The translations under genes and the position numbers were made by a program. From Patescibacteria group bacterium (GTDB lineage Bacteria; Patescibacteriota; Microgenomatia; UBA1406; GWC2-37-13): 64,000 nucleotides of DNA. Below are positions 8,663 to 17,043 of the stretch, one piece after another. The notes beneath the pieces are model-generated. The model had not been told where the DNA came from, made no database searches, and saw only the letters and a list, made by a program, of their open reading frames with translations. The stretch covers positions 22,504 to 86,503 of the forward strand of contig BPJD01000006.1 of NCBI GenBank assembly GCA_026004435.1. Reading direction: 5' to 3'. The stretch's first letter is position 1. Each line of letters opens with the position of its first letter.

Positions 8663-9765
8663 ATAACTTTTTTGTAAATGTTAACCACTTTCTTTGCTAA
8701 ATTTGCAAAACTGTACTTAGTTAACAACTTTTTAGCCTTAGACAATTTTTTAGTTACCAAACTGTTATCTATTTTATCAAAGGTTCTTAAAATGTTAGCA
8801 AGATCATTTTTGTTCTTAGGATTAAAATAAAAAATACTACTGCCGAACAACTCCTTAAATACTTTAATATCTGAGGCTATAACAGGCACATCTGCAGAAA
8901 ATGCTTCAATCACAGGCAGACCAAAACCTTCAGCCAAACTTGGAAAAACAAGAGCTTTGGCTTGCTTATACAATAAAGCAAGCTGTTTAACCGAAAGATT
9001 ATGCTTAAAAACCAATCTGCCTTTTAAGATCTCCTTGGCATAACTGGTTTTAATTTTAGCTGAAAAAAAATCATCCGGGCCAACCAGATAAAGTTTGTCA
9101 GATATCTTGGCTGACAAAAAACTGTCTATAAGAAATCTGACATTTTTATGAGGATAAAAATTCCCTACATATAAAAAATAATTTTTAGACTTAGCCTCAA
9201 TATTGTTTAAAACTTCTAAAAGTTCTTTGTCCACTCCTCCATAAACAATAGTAATCTTGCTTCTCTTAACTTTAAATTTTGCAACAATATCATTAGCTAC
9301 TGTTCTTGATGGCGTAAAAATATGCTCTGAATTAAAAACTGCCTGCCTAATTAAATACTTGTAGATTCTATGCTTTGCCTCATAAATAAAAAAATTTTTA
9401 GTTGAGGCTTTGCCTGTTTTAAAATCATATGGAATTAAATCATGCAAAGTTATAATGAATTTTTTTTTGTACAACACAGGATATGAAAAATAAGTAAAGT
9501 GCATTAAATCCAGCTTTGTCTGATAAAGCTGAACTAAAAACTTAGTTTGTTCTGAAAAACTATGCCACTGAGCATCTGCTGGAATAAAACTAATATTATC
9601 AGTTGTATTCATAATGGTCCTAAGTTTTCCAATATCACCGGGCCTGCTGAAAATAAAAACCTGCCAAGCATCAGGCAGCAGGCTCTGCAGATTAATAAGC
9701 AGATTTCTAATATGAACGCCTACTCCAGTTTGAAAAGCTAACCTGGCATCAATTCCCAATCTCAT
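8659..9765 (-). CDS. Glycosyltransferase family 4 (GT-B)
   Basis: 368 aa retaining-type glycosyltransferase. The N-terminal Rossmann half starts MRLGIDARLAFQTGVGVHIRNL, and the C-terminal half has the GT4 donor-site pattern YFLYVGNFYPHKNVRFLIDSF and the ExFGLPxxE motif (SLAEGFGLPVIEAFSADVPVIASD, near 285). Similar proteins are annotated as mannosyl- or glucosyltransferases acting on lipid-linked oligosaccharide, but the sugar cannot be read from sequence. It overlaps the upstream GT2 gene and the downstream alaS by four bases each, so the three are translationally coupled. Confidence 0.92.
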   Translation of the reverse strand: MRLGIDARLAFQTGVGVHIRNLLINLQSLLPDAWQVFIFSRPGDIGKLRTIMNTTDNISFIPADAQWHSFSEQTKFLVQLYQTKLDLMHFTYFSYPVLYKKKFIITLHDLIPYDFKTGKASTKNFFIYEAKHRIYKYLIRQAVFNSEHIFTPSRTVANDIVAKFKVKRSKITIVYGGVDKELLEVLNNIEAKSKNYFLYVGNFYPHKNVRFLIDSFLSAKISDKLYLVGPDDFFSAKIKTSYAKEILKGRLVFKHNLSVKQLALLYKQAKALVFPSLAEGFGLPVIEAFSADVPVIASDIKVFKELFGSSIFYFNPKNKNDLANILRTFDKIDNSLVTKKLSKAKKLLTKYSFANLAKKVVNIYKKVI

Positions 9766-10646
9766 TTTTTCAATGATCTAAGTTTTAAATCTATAACTTT
9801 AACAACAAGATCAGAGATTAATTTAGGATACCTATGATAAAAATGTTTTAAAAAATAGATTTTTTTAGCCTCCCAAAAATAATAAGAAGTCTTTCTGCGA
9901 ATCTTTACAATAGGAGATCTAATTCCACTTTTATATTTATGATGAACAGCTTTGTATTTAGGATAGTAATAGATATAATAACCCTTTTGTCTTATTCTTA
10001 AACAAAGATCAAGATCCTCACCGTACATAAAATAATCCTCATCAAAACCTGAAACCAGATCAAAAACAGATCTTTTAACTAACAAAAAAGCTCCAGAGAC
10101 AGCCTCAACTTTATGAGTTGCCTGCATATCCAAGCCTGCCAGATGATAACCGCCAAAAACTTTATTAAGAACAGGGACTTTGGCAAAAATATCTTCTAAA
10201 CCAATAAGATAACTAACTGATCGAAACAGAGTTGGATCGCCTCTGTGACAAGCTTTGTCAAGTTCTCCATTATCTAAAACCAGTTTAATGCTTAAACCAG
10301 CGTTTTTAGGATTGCTGTCTAAAAATTTAATAATTTTGGCAAAATCAACATCTACTAACTCAACATCAGGGTTCAAAAAAAGTAAATAATCTCCTTTAGC
10401 ATACTTAACTCCTTGATTATTGCCTTTGCTAAATCCATAATTGTCTTTATTAACAATAACGGATAAATTAGCATACTGTTTCTGCAGTTTTTTAACAACC
10501 TCAACAGTCCTATCTGTTGACCTGTTATCTACTACCAATACCTCAAAATCTGCAAAACCGTACCTGCTGCAATTTTTGTAAATCGATTTTAAGCAAGAAA
10601 CTATATCTTCTGACGAATTAAATGTTAAAATGACTATTGACAGCAT
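9762..10646 (-). CDS. Glycosyltransferase family 2 (rhamnosyltransferase-like)
   Basis: 294 aa GT-A enzyme. It begins MLSIVILTFNSSEDIVSCLKS, has VVDNRSTDRT, the metal-binding NPDVEL (DxD-like) near residue 95, and the C-terminal SGAFLLVKRSVFDLVSGFDEDYFMYGEDLDLCLR block typical of WbbL-type rhamnosyl- and related transferases. An upstream TTG at 10661 is in frame, but the ATG at 10646 matches the family start and lies six bases after a TATAAT box, so I use the ATG. It is the first gene of a minus-strand unit running through alaS and secA. dTDP-rhamnose-type genes at 34.8-36.7 kb could supply its donor (inference). Confidence 0.92.
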   Translation of the reverse strand: MLSIVILTFNSSEDIVSCLKSIYKNCSRYGFADFEVLVVDNRSTDRTVEVVKKLQKQYANLSVIVNKDNYGFSKGNNQGVKYAKGDYLLFLNPDVELVDVDFAKIIKFLDSNPKNAGLSIKLVLDNGELDKACHRGDPTLFRSVSYLIGLEDIFAKVPVLNKVFGGYHLAGLDMQATHKVEAVSGAFLLVKRSVFDLVSGFDEDYFMYGEDLDLCLRIRQKGYYIYYYPKYKAVHHKYKSGIRSPIVKIRRKTSYYFWEAKKIYFLKHFYHRYPKLISDLVVKVIDLKLRSLKK

Positions 10647-10652
10647 AGGCAA

Positions 10653-10658
10653 ATTATA
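10653..10658 (-). promoter_or_regulatory. -10 box upstream of the GT2-alaS-secA unit
   Basis: TATAAT on the minus strand ending six bases before the ATG at 10646; no convincing -35. It lies in the 30-base gap between this gene and the divergent gene at 10677. Use of this box would give a leaderless transcript. Confidence 0.4.
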
Positions 10659-10676
10659 CAAAATTCAAAACAAATA

Positions 10677-11972
10677 ATGAATCAACAAAACAGCAATCCC
10701 AGAACTGTATTTGTTATCAGCCTAATACTCACAGGTGTTGTATCTGCCAGTCTTATCTTTTATAACTTTTTAAAACTGCCAAAATATCTTGACTTAGACG
10801 AGGTCGAGTTTGCCAGACTAGCTTTAGATTTGCAAAACAAGCCATATACTCCTTATCATCAGTATGCTACCGGCCACACTACATTTTATTATTATCTAAT
10901 ACTTGCCAGTTTCAAATTATTCTCTCCAAGCAACTTTAGCCTAAGGCTGGTCTCTGCTATGTTTGGAGTTTTGTCAGCTTTAGCTTTGGCATATTTAGCT
11001 AAACAAATTAAAACAAAAAACAAAGAATTTATCATTTTTTTTCCGCTTGTAGTAATAACACAAAGATGGTTTTTTAATTTTGCCAGATTTAGCTTTGAGG
11101 CTACATTTTTATTGTTCTGGGAGATTTTAAGCATTATTTTTTTGTTTAATTTTTTAAAAACAAACAAAGCAAAACATCTAATGATCTCTGCCTTATTTGC
11201 TGGACTGGCATACAACTCCTATGCAGCAGGCAGAGTCTTTTTTTTAATTCCTATTATTGTTGTTTTTTTGGCCAAAATAAAAAGAAAAACAGCGAACCTA
11301 GCGCTGTTTTTACTAATATTTTTGTTAACTACAGCGCCATTAAACCTTTATTTTTTTAACAATACTCTGGACACAAGAGCTCAACAGCAAGTCTTTCTCT
11401 TTAATACTCAGTTGAGTTTGACTGATAAACTGCTTTTTATTAAAGACAATTTAATTAAGTATACCCAGATGTTTTTTACTCAAGGCGATGTGAACGGTAG
11501 GCATAACTACCCGTTAAAACCTGCTGTAAATATCTTAATCAGCCTAACCTTTACTTTAGGCCTCTGCCAAAGCCTAAAAAAAATTATTGTTAAAACAGAC
11601 TCTTCAGCAGACAAGGTTTTCCTTGTCTGGTTTGGTGTAACCTTGGCTTTGCCAATACTAACTTATCCTTGGGAGAACCCTAATATGCTGCGCACCTACT
11701 TTATACTGCCGGCATTAGGTTATTTTAGTTATTCTGGACTTGAATTACTTATAGATAAATTTAAGCTAAACAACAAAAAATTTATTATCTTTAGCGCTTT
11801 TATGCTATTAAGCGCAGTTTATGATCTAAGAACCTACTTTTATTATCAAGCCCAAGTGTTTGATTATGCTTTTAAAGTAACAGAACCTCTCGAGGTTATT
11901 TATAAAACCGATGGATTAAAACTGCTGTACGGCAGTGACCTTGAAGCATTCAAACAAAAGTATAACTATTAA
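10677..11972 (+). CDS. Polytopic membrane glycosyltransferase (GT39/GT83-like)
   Basis: 431 aa with about ten predicted transmembrane helices. After the first helix comes the acidic DLDEVEFARLALDL loop, matching the catalytic Asp-Glu pair of PMT/ArnT-type enzymes that use polyprenyl-phosphate sugars, followed by TGHTTFYYYLI and FSLRLVSAMFGVLSALAL, the usual second-loop block. It probably adds a sugar to a lipid or protein on the outer face of the membrane. It is transcribed away from the glycosyltransferase-alaS unit and convergent with rpsI; no neighbour in the same direction. Confidence 0.82.
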   Translation: MNQQNSNPRTVFVISLILTGVVSASLIFYNFLKLPKYLDLDEVEFARLALDLQNKPYTPYHQYATGHTTFYYYLILASFKLFSPSNFSLRLVSAMFGVLSALALAYLAKQIKTKNKEFIIFFPLVVITQRWFFNFARFSFEATFLLFWEILSIIFLFNFLKTNKAKHLMISALFAGLAYNSYAAGRVFFLIPIIVVFLAKIKRKTANLALFLLIFLLTTAPLNLYFFNNTLDTRAQQQVFLFNTQLSLTDKLLFIKDNLIKYTQMFFTQGDVNGRHNYPLKPAVNILISLTFTLGLCQSLKKIIVKTDSSADKVFLVWFGVTLALPILTYPWENPNMLRTYFILPALGYFSYSGLELLIDKFKLNNKKFIIFSAFMLLSAVYDLRTYFYYQAQVFDYAFKVTEPLEVIYKTDGLKLLYGSDLEAFKQKYNY

Positions 11973-12068
11973 CAACAGACAAAGTTTTACTAATTGACAC
12001 ATCAGCTTACCTACAGCTTCAAGTGAAAAAGATACTAAATCTATAAGGCAAAATTATAGCAGATGCGA

Positions 12069-12521
12069 TTATCTCTTTGGAGATTGCTTTTTTCTTCTGG
12101 CTTTACCGCCTGTTCCAACCTTTCTTCTTTCCCTTACTCTGGAATCTCTGGTCAATAAACCTTCGGCTTTAAGCACAGGCCTGTACTGATCCCTGTTAAC
12201 TTCATTTAAGGCTTTGGCAATTCCATGAACTATAGCATCAAGTTGTCCCTCTTTTCCTCCTCCTTTAACAAGTATTGATATGCCAAATCTGTCAACACAG
12301 TCTGTTAATCTTAAAGGTTTTAGGTACTTTTCCTCTTCCCATTTATGTTTGTAGATCTCTGTTATATCTTTGCCATTAACTATAATATCTCCTTTTTTTA
12401 GTTCAGTATCATTAACCTTAATTTTGTTTTGTTTATTAAAAATATACAGCCTGACTCTTGCAGTAGCAGACTTTCGTCTTCCAACAGCTTCGTAATACTT
12501 TAAGTTTTTGTTTTTAGGCAT
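12069..12521 (-). CDS. rpsI: 30S ribosomal protein S9
   Basis: S9 of the 30S head; its C-terminal tail reaches the P-site tRNA. The 150 aa chain contains YYEAVGRRKSATARVRLY near the start and the GLLTRDSRVRERRKVGTGGKARR region, ending in the expected SPKR (family KKRPQFSKR-like, with the final Lys-Arg kept). It is slightly longer than the E. coli protein. It overlaps rplM by one base and is the last gene of the ribosomal super-operon. The following 96 bases to the convergent gene at 11972 hold only a weak AT-rich hairpin. Confidence 0.97.
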   Translation of the reverse strand: MPKNKNLKYYEAVGRRKSATARVRLYIFNKQNKIKVNDTELKKGDIIVNGKDITEIYKHKWEEEKYLKPLRLTDCVDRFGISILVKGGGKEGQLDAIVHGIAKALNEVNRDQYRPVLKAEGLLTRDSRVRERRKVGTGGKARRKKQSPKR

Positions 12522-12961
12522 TAGTTGTTTTTATTAAACTTATCACCAAAGTTATGATTTTCATCAGCAAAAATATAAAGTCTTGCCAGCCTTCTTTTTC
12601 TTAATTTATTCTTTGGCAGCATTCCGGAAACAGCCCGCTTAACTACTTCTTCAGGCTTTCTGTTAATTAAACTCTTAAAACTTTCAACTTTTAAGCCACC
12701 CGGATAACCAGAGTAACTTTGATACTCTTTTTTCTGCGTCTTACTGCCAGTCAGTTTAAGTCTTTTGGCATTAATAACCACAACATAATCTCCCATATCA
12801 AGATTTGCAACATAATTAACTTTGTTTTTTCCCTGAAGCAATTGAGCGATCCTGCCTGCCTCTCTGCCCAAGACTTTGTTTTTTAGATCAATTAAGTGCC
12901 AATCTCTTTTCACCTCTGACAGCTTTACTGATCTTGTTGTTTCTGTTAATTTATTTGCCAT
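12521..12961 (-). CDS. rplM: 50S ribosomal protein L13
   Basis: L13, an early-assembly 23S-binding protein. 146 aa with WHLIDLKNKVLGREAGRIAQLLQGKNK at the N-terminus, GDYVVVINAKRLKLTGSK in the middle and VKRAVSGMLPKNKLRKRRLARLYIF near the end, all as in the family. The rplM-rpsI pair is conserved across bacteria; here it is attached to the alpha operon right after rplQ (nine bases), as in several low-GC lineages. Confidence 0.97.
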   Translation of the reverse strand: MANKLTETTRSVKLSEVKRDWHLIDLKNKVLGREAGRIAQLLQGKNKVNYVANLDMGDYVVVINAKRLKLTGSKTQKKEYQSYSGYPGGLKVESFKSLINRKPEEVVKRAVSGMLPKNKLRKRRLARLYIFADENHNFGDKFNKNN

Positions 12962-12970
12962 AGACTGCTA

Positions 12971-13441
12971 TTACTTAACTTGTTTTTTTGAACTTTTACC
13001 TGACAACTGTTTTTCAGGTTTTTCTGCATCTTGTTTTGCAGCTTTTTTATCTTTTTTGGTCTTTGTGTCAGAGACTGACCTGGTTATTGGCTCAACCCAC
13101 TGCAGTCTTGCTACCAAACTTGAGTCTCCTTTTCTGTAACCTAAGCGTTTAACAGTTACATAACCTCCAACTCTATCTTTAAACTTAACAGCAACTCTTT
13201 CTACTAAAAACTTAACAGCTTGTTTATCAGCTAATTTGCTTAATAGCAAATTATAACTTGCATTAGTATTTTTTTTAGCTTTAGAGACATAACTGTCAAT
13301 AACGCTCTTTAAAACCTTTGCCTTTCTTAAGGTTGTGTCAATCTTGCCGTTTTTTAAAAAATTAAGCACTAACTTTCTTACCACAGCTCTATTGTGGTCT
13401 CTGCCTTTGGCAATTTTTATCTTGTTAACCCGATGCTGCAT
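12971..13441 (-). CDS. rplQ: 50S ribosomal protein L17 with charged C-terminal tail
   Basis: L17 at the exit-tunnel side of the 50S subunit. Residues 1-115 match the family (MQHRVNKIKIAKGRDHNRAVVRKLV, then DRVGGYVTVKRLGYRKGD). The last about 30 residues are a Lys/Ala/Glu-rich tail (starts near DTKTKKDKKAAK) that the usual 115-130 aa L17 lacks; it looks disordered. It follows rpoA by six bases, the standard alpha-operon order. Confidence 0.96.
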   Translation of the reverse strand: MQHRVNKIKIAKGRDHNRAVVRKLVLNFLKNGKIDTTLRKAKVLKSVIDSYVSKAKKNTNASYNLLLSKLADKQAVKFLVERVAVKFKDRVGGYVTVKRLGYRKGDSSLVARLQWVEPITRSVSDTKTKKDKKAAKQDAEKPEKQLSGKSSKKQVK

Positions 13442-13447
13442 AAGTTG

Positions 13448-14368
13448 TTAGAAATTAAAGCCTAACTTGTTTAATTCTTCTTCAATTAGCTGAACTGATT
13501 TCTTGCCTAAACCCTTCATTGACTCAAGCCTTGCTCTGCCATACTCTACCAAATCTGCAACTGTCTCAATCTTTTCTCTAAGCAAAGCATTAATAATTCT
13601 TGAAGGCAGATTAAGTTCATCAATTATAATGCCCTCCATCTGCTTAAGCTCCTGTTCTCTGGCAATCTCTTCATCTGTTTTTTCCTCTTTCTGCTTTGGC
13701 TGATCCTTTCCAGACAACAAATAAGCAAAATGGTCAGCCAGATAGGATCTGGCAATCTTTACAGCTTCTTCCGGCTCAACACTGCCATCGGTCCAGACCT
13801 CTAAATTTAGCTTGTCATACGCAATATCTCTACCTTTTCTTGCCTCCTCAACAGTAAAATTAACCTTTCTAACCGGTGAAAAAAATGCATCCACATACAA
13901 CACTCCAAACCTTTTATCTTTTATATCTTCAGCAAATCTGTGGCCTATACCTTTTTTAAGCCTGACTGTCATTTCAAACTCTGTCTTAGGATCTGTGATC
14001 TGAGCAATTACCAAATCTTTATTGACAATATCTGCTTGACCCTCTAAGTCTTTTGCCAAAACTTTGGCTACGCCTTTTTTGGCAACCTTTAGCTCGATCT
14101 CATCTTCTTTTGCCTTTATATGCAGATTTTTTAAGTTTAAAATTATATCTAAAACTGATTCCTTAACTCCTTTAATTGTTTCAAACTGATGATTTACTCC
14201 TTTGATCTCAACCTCAACAACTGCATAGCCTGGAATTGAACTTAATAAGGTTCTTCTTAAAGCCAATCCCATACTGTGACCAAAACTTACAGGCAAAGGA
14301 GAAATGCTAAATTTAGCATAAGTATTATCCTGCTTTTTAATTTTTGTTTCAAAATCTGCATTTAACAT
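13448..14368 (-). CDS. rpoA: DNA-directed RNA polymerase alpha subunit
   Basis: Alpha dimer scaffold of RNA polymerase. The 306 aa protein has the N-terminal assembly domain (PLPVSFGHSMGLALRRTLLSSIPGYAV near residue 25) and a full C-terminal domain (residues about 240-306, LPSRIINALLREKIETVADLVEY and GLGKKSVQLIEEEL), so it can contact UP elements and activators. Between them is a charged linker (QPKQKEEKTDEEIA). It lies between rpsD and rplQ, the conserved alpha-operon position. Confidence 0.98.
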   Translation of the reverse strand: MLNADFETKIKKQDNTYAKFSISPLPVSFGHSMGLALRRTLLSSIPGYAVVEVEIKGVNHQFETIKGVKESVLDIILNLKNLHIKAKEDEIELKVAKKGVAKVLAKDLEGQADIVNKDLVIAQITDPKTEFEMTVRLKKGIGHRFAEDIKDKRFGVLYVDAFFSPVRKVNFTVEEARKGRDIAYDKLNLEVWTDGSVEPEEAVKIARSYLADHFAYLLSGKDQPKQKEEKTDEEIAREQELKQMEGIIIDELNLPSRIINALLREKIETVADLVEYGRARLESMKGLGKKSVQLIEEELNKLGFNF

Positions 14369-14398
14369 ATACTAATTGGAAAATTTTTAACAAAATTA

Positions 14399-15016
14399 TT
14401 ATCTTGAATAATAATCTACAACCATTCTCAGGTTGACAATCTGGCTGATATCAGACTCATCTGGCTCTTGGGCTACCTTACCTTTATTACCATCTCTTTG
14501 CAGCCAAGCTGGCAAAGTATAATCTTGATTCTCCAAACTCTGCTTAACATACTCTACATTTTGAATCTTTTCATTGGAAAAACCTATAACATCTCCTACC
14601 TTTACTTGATATGAAGCAATATTAACTACTGATCCATTTACAGTAATATGCTTGTGGTTAACCAGCTGTCTGGCGGCTGTTCTTGTCGGAACAAAACCCA
14701 ACCTGTAAACCACATTATCTAATCGCTTCTCAAGCATCTGAGCTAAGATCTTTGCAGTATTGCCCTCAACTCTAATAGCCTTTTTAAAATAAGTTGATAG
14801 CTGTTTCTCATTTAACAAAAACATATATCTTAATTTTTGTTTTTCTAATAACTGCAAGCCGTACTCAGAGTATCTTTTTCTTTTTCTTCCATGCTGACCC
14901 GGCTTAATGTTGAGCTTATTCATCATTCGCTCAAAACTCTTTGAACCCGGAGTTATAAAGCCAATATCAGCTCCAAGTTTTCTACTTAGTTTAAGTTTTG
15001 ATCCTGTATATCGCAT
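14399..15016 (-). CDS. rpsD: 30S ribosomal protein S4
   Basis: S4 nucleates 30S body assembly and in many bacteria represses the alpha operon. 205 aa, normal length, with the S4 RNA-binding domain at residues about 93-155 (RLDNVVYRLGFVPTRTAARQLVNHKHITVNG). The N-terminus (MRYTGSKLKLSRKLG) lacks the zinc-binding cysteines found in some S4 proteins, so it is the zinc-free form. Four bases after rpsK. Confidence 0.97.
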   Translation of the reverse strand: MRYTGSKLKLSRKLGADIGFITPGSKSFERMMNKLNIKPGQHGRKRKRYSEYGLQLLEKQKLRYMFLLNEKQLSTYFKKAIRVEGNTAKILAQMLEKRLDNVVYRLGFVPTRTAARQLVNHKHITVNGSVVNIASYQVKVGDVIGFSNEKIQNVEYVKQSLENQDYTLPAWLQRDGNKGKVAQEPDESDISQIVNLRMVVDYYSR

Positions 15017-15020
15017 AATC

Positions 15021-15404
15021 TTAAGTTCTTCTAACTTTTGGCGGCCTTACTCCATTGTGTGGTATTGGAGTAATATCAACCAACTTATTAATGTCTAAAT
15101 CTGAAGATCTTAAAACCCTTAAGGCAGCGTCTCTACCCGGACCTATTCCTTTTATGTACACATCTGCACTCTTAAGTTTATACTCATCAACTGCTTTTTT
15201 TAAGGCATTTTCAACAGTTATAGTTGCCGCATAAGGAGTAGCTTTTCTGGTTCCTTTAAAACCATACATACCGCTTGATATAGTAAACAACACCTTGCCT
15301 TCAACATCAGTTACAGTTATCAGCGTATTATTAAATGTAGCAGTCACATAGACTCTGCCTTGCTGTACAACCCTCTCTATTTTTTTATTTTTGTTTTTCG
15401 GCAT
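15021..15404 (-). CDS. rpsK: 30S ribosomal protein S11
   Basis: S11 of the 30S platform, near the mRNA exit. 127 aa, almost the E. coli length, with VYVTATFNNTLITVTD, GMYGFKGTRKATPYAA and the C-terminal DITPIPHNGVRPPKVRR that is nearly invariant. Lies eight bases after rpsM and four before rpsD. Confidence 0.97.
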   Translation of the reverse strand: MPKNKNKKIERVVQQGRVYVTATFNNTLITVTDVEGKVLFTISSGMYGFKGTRKATPYAATITVENALKKAVDEYKLKSADVYIKGIGPGRDAALRVLRSSDLDINKLVDITPIPHNGVRPPKVRRT

Positions 15405-15412
15405 AATAGATG

Positions 15413-15835
15413 CTAAATTAATTTATTTTTCTTTTGTTTTTCAATTTGTTCAATCTTTGCCCACATTTCTTTAGTAAATGTACTTACTGTTCTTCTTTTT
15501 CCTCTCTTTGTTCTGGCATTAGATCTTGTTCTCTGGCCCCTTACAGGCAGTCCCTGCATATGCCTTAAACCCCTGTAAGATCTAATTTGTTTTAATCTGT
15601 CAATATTGTTTTTTATCTCTTCTCTTAGCTCTCCTTCAAGTTTGTAATTTTCTCTTAAGTAATTATTAAGCTGTCTTAACTCTTCTTCACTTAGATCTTT
15701 AAGCCTTTTTTTTTCATCAATTTTAAGATCATTAATAATCTGTCTGGCTCGAGACCAGCCTATGCCATAGATTTTGGTTAAACCATACTCCACGCGATAA
15801 TTATCGTCTATTATAACGCCAAAAACTCTCGCCAT
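15413..15835 (-). CDS. rpsM: 30S ribosomal protein S13
   Basis: S13 of the 30S head, forming bridges to the 50S subunit. 140 aa; starts [26 protein letters not shown], and the [25 protein letters not shown]-type segment near residue 92 is clear (here it reads [19 protein letters not shown]). The last 25 residues ([25 protein letters not shown]) extend beyond the usual end. It is 57 bases after rpmJ. Confidence 0.97.
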   Translation of the reverse strand: [140 protein letters not shown]

Positions 15836-15892
15836 ACTAATTTTTAAGTTGAAAAATTATAAACTAACAGATTCAAATTATAACACATAATT

Positions 15893-16006
15893 TCATCCTT
15901 GTCGCTGTTTGTGTTTAGGATTAGAACAGATTATATATAGTCTGCCTTTTCTTTTAACTGTTTTGCAATTTTCACAGATTTGTTTTATGCTTGCTCTAAC
16001 TTTCAT
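15893..16006 (-). CDS. rpmJ: 50S ribosomal protein L36
   Basis: A 37 aa gene. The product begins [20 protein letters not shown] and has the Cys-Cys-Cys-His zinc ribbon of L36 (C11, C14, C27, H32; the last two in [11 protein letters not shown]). L36 sits at the base of the 23S helix 89/97 region. Position between infA and rpsM is the standard one. ATG at 16006, stop TGA at 15893-15895. Confidence 0.96.
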   Translation of the reverse strand: MKVRASIKQICENCKTVKRKGRLYIICSNPKHKQRQG

Positions 16007-16023
16007 ATTACAAGATAATAAAT

Positions 16024-16290
16024 TTAAATTCTGGAAATTATACGGCCTCTTTTTCTATCATAAGGGGAAAACTCAACTCTGACCTTATCACCCGGCATAA
16101 CTCTTATAAAGTTCTTTCTCATTTTACCAGAAAGATAACATATTACAACCCTACTCTCATCTTCTTTATTGTCTGAATTCTCATCTTCTTTATTGTCTGG
16201 ATTCTGAATTTTGACCTTAAATAAGGTATTTGGCATAACTTCAATGACAATGCCTTCCAGAATATATGTTTTCTCTTTCGAGCCATTCAT
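16024..16290 (-). CDS. infA: Translation initiation factor IF-1 with an acidic repeat insertion
   Basis: IF-1 binds the 30S A site during initiation. The OB-fold is recognisable from [17 protein letters not shown] and from [25 protein letters not shown] to the end. Between them, at residues about 31-47, lies an extra acidic segment made of two similar units (DNKEDEN and DNKEDES). The product is 88 aa instead of about 72. The insertion falls in the loop after the second or third strand, where family members have only a short turn. Nine bases after map, 17 before rpmJ. Confidence 0.95.
   Translation of the reverse strand: MNGSKEKTYILEGIVIEVMPNTLFKVKIQNPDNKEDENSDNKEDESRVVICYLSGKMRKNFIRVMPGDKVRVEFSPYDRKRGRIISRI
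16155..16199 (-). repeat. Tandem 24-bp repeat inside infA
   Basis: A 21-base stretch at 16155-16175 is repeated exactly at 16179-16199 with a period of 24 bases, so the reading frame is kept. It encodes the acidic insertion of IF-1. Confidence 0.9.
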
Positions 16291-16299
16291 AACAATTAA

Positions 16300-17043
16300 T
16301 TATACCAAAACTTTAAAATTATTATTAACAAAGGCTAGTGTATGCTCAAAACAAGCGCCTAAACTATTATCAGCAGTTTTAAGCGACCAGCCGTCTGACT
16401 CATAAACATACTTCTCTGTTGACTCGGCATAAATAATCTCAACAGCAACAACCAGTCCTTGTTTTACTTTTATTTGTTTTAAAGACTCATCTGGAAAATT
16501 AAAGATATAAGGATCTTCATGAAGTTTTCTACCAACTCCATGTCCTGTTAGGTCTTTAATTACACAATAACCGTTGGCTGTTATTTTGCAATAAACTGTT
16601 TTGGCATATTGATAAAAATCTTTTGTTTGCTGAAGCACCTTAACTCCTTCCTCCAAAGCTGTATAACCAGTGTTTAAAAACTTTTTAATATTTTTGTTGG
16701 GTTTTCCAACTATAAAACTTTCAGCATAATCAACGCATAAACCTTTATACTCAAAACCAAGATCTATTGTTATAAGATCCAAAGGATTTATCTTTCTGGA
16801 GCTTGGCGGAGTATGAACCAACTGTTCATTAACAGGCAGGCAGCTGCTCCAGTTATAACCTGCAACCCGTTTGAACGCAGGATAACCGCCTGCTTGAATA
16901 ATTAATTTTTCAATGTAGTTGTCAATCTCTAAAGTTGTTACTCCTGGTTTGACAAAGGAGCGAACTGAAGGCAAAATTGCTTTAAGTTTTTTTCCTGCTG
17001 TCTGCAAAGTTTTTAATTCCTCAGAAGTTTTATAAATTATCAT
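16300..17043 (-). CDS. map: Type I methionine aminopeptidase
   Basis: Removes the initiator Met from new proteins. 247 aa pita-bread fold with the five metal ligands readable in context: the first His region (NWSSCLPVNEQLVHTPP), Asp in DLITIDLGFEYKGLCVD, His in LTGHGVGRKLHEDPYI, and Glu in VVAVEIIYAES. No N-terminal zinc finger or SH3 extension, so it is the type Ia form. It overlaps the upstream adk fusion by four bases (ATGA). adk-map-infA-rpmJ is the classical order. Confidence 0.97.
   Translation of the reverse strand: MIIYKTSEELKTLQTAGKKLKAILPSVRSFVKPGVTTLEIDNYIEKLIIQAGGYPAFKRVAGYNWSSCLPVNEQLVHTPPSSRKINPLDLITIDLGFEYKGLCVDYAESFIVGKPNKNIKKFLNTGYTALEEGVKVLQQTKDFYQYAKTVYCKITANGYCVIKDLTGHGVGRKLHEDPYIFNFPDESLKQIKVKQGLVVAVEIIYAESTEKYVYESDGWSLKTADNSLGACFEHTLAFVNNNFKVLV

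Noticed and set aside
10647..10661. TTG start for the GT2 gene
   Set aside because: It would overlap the -10 box, and MLSIVILTFNS is the standard GT2 start.
11973..12068. Terminator between the convergent genes at 11972 and 12069
   Set aside because: Only a six-pair AT-rich hairpin (12041-12059) without T tract; too weak to report.
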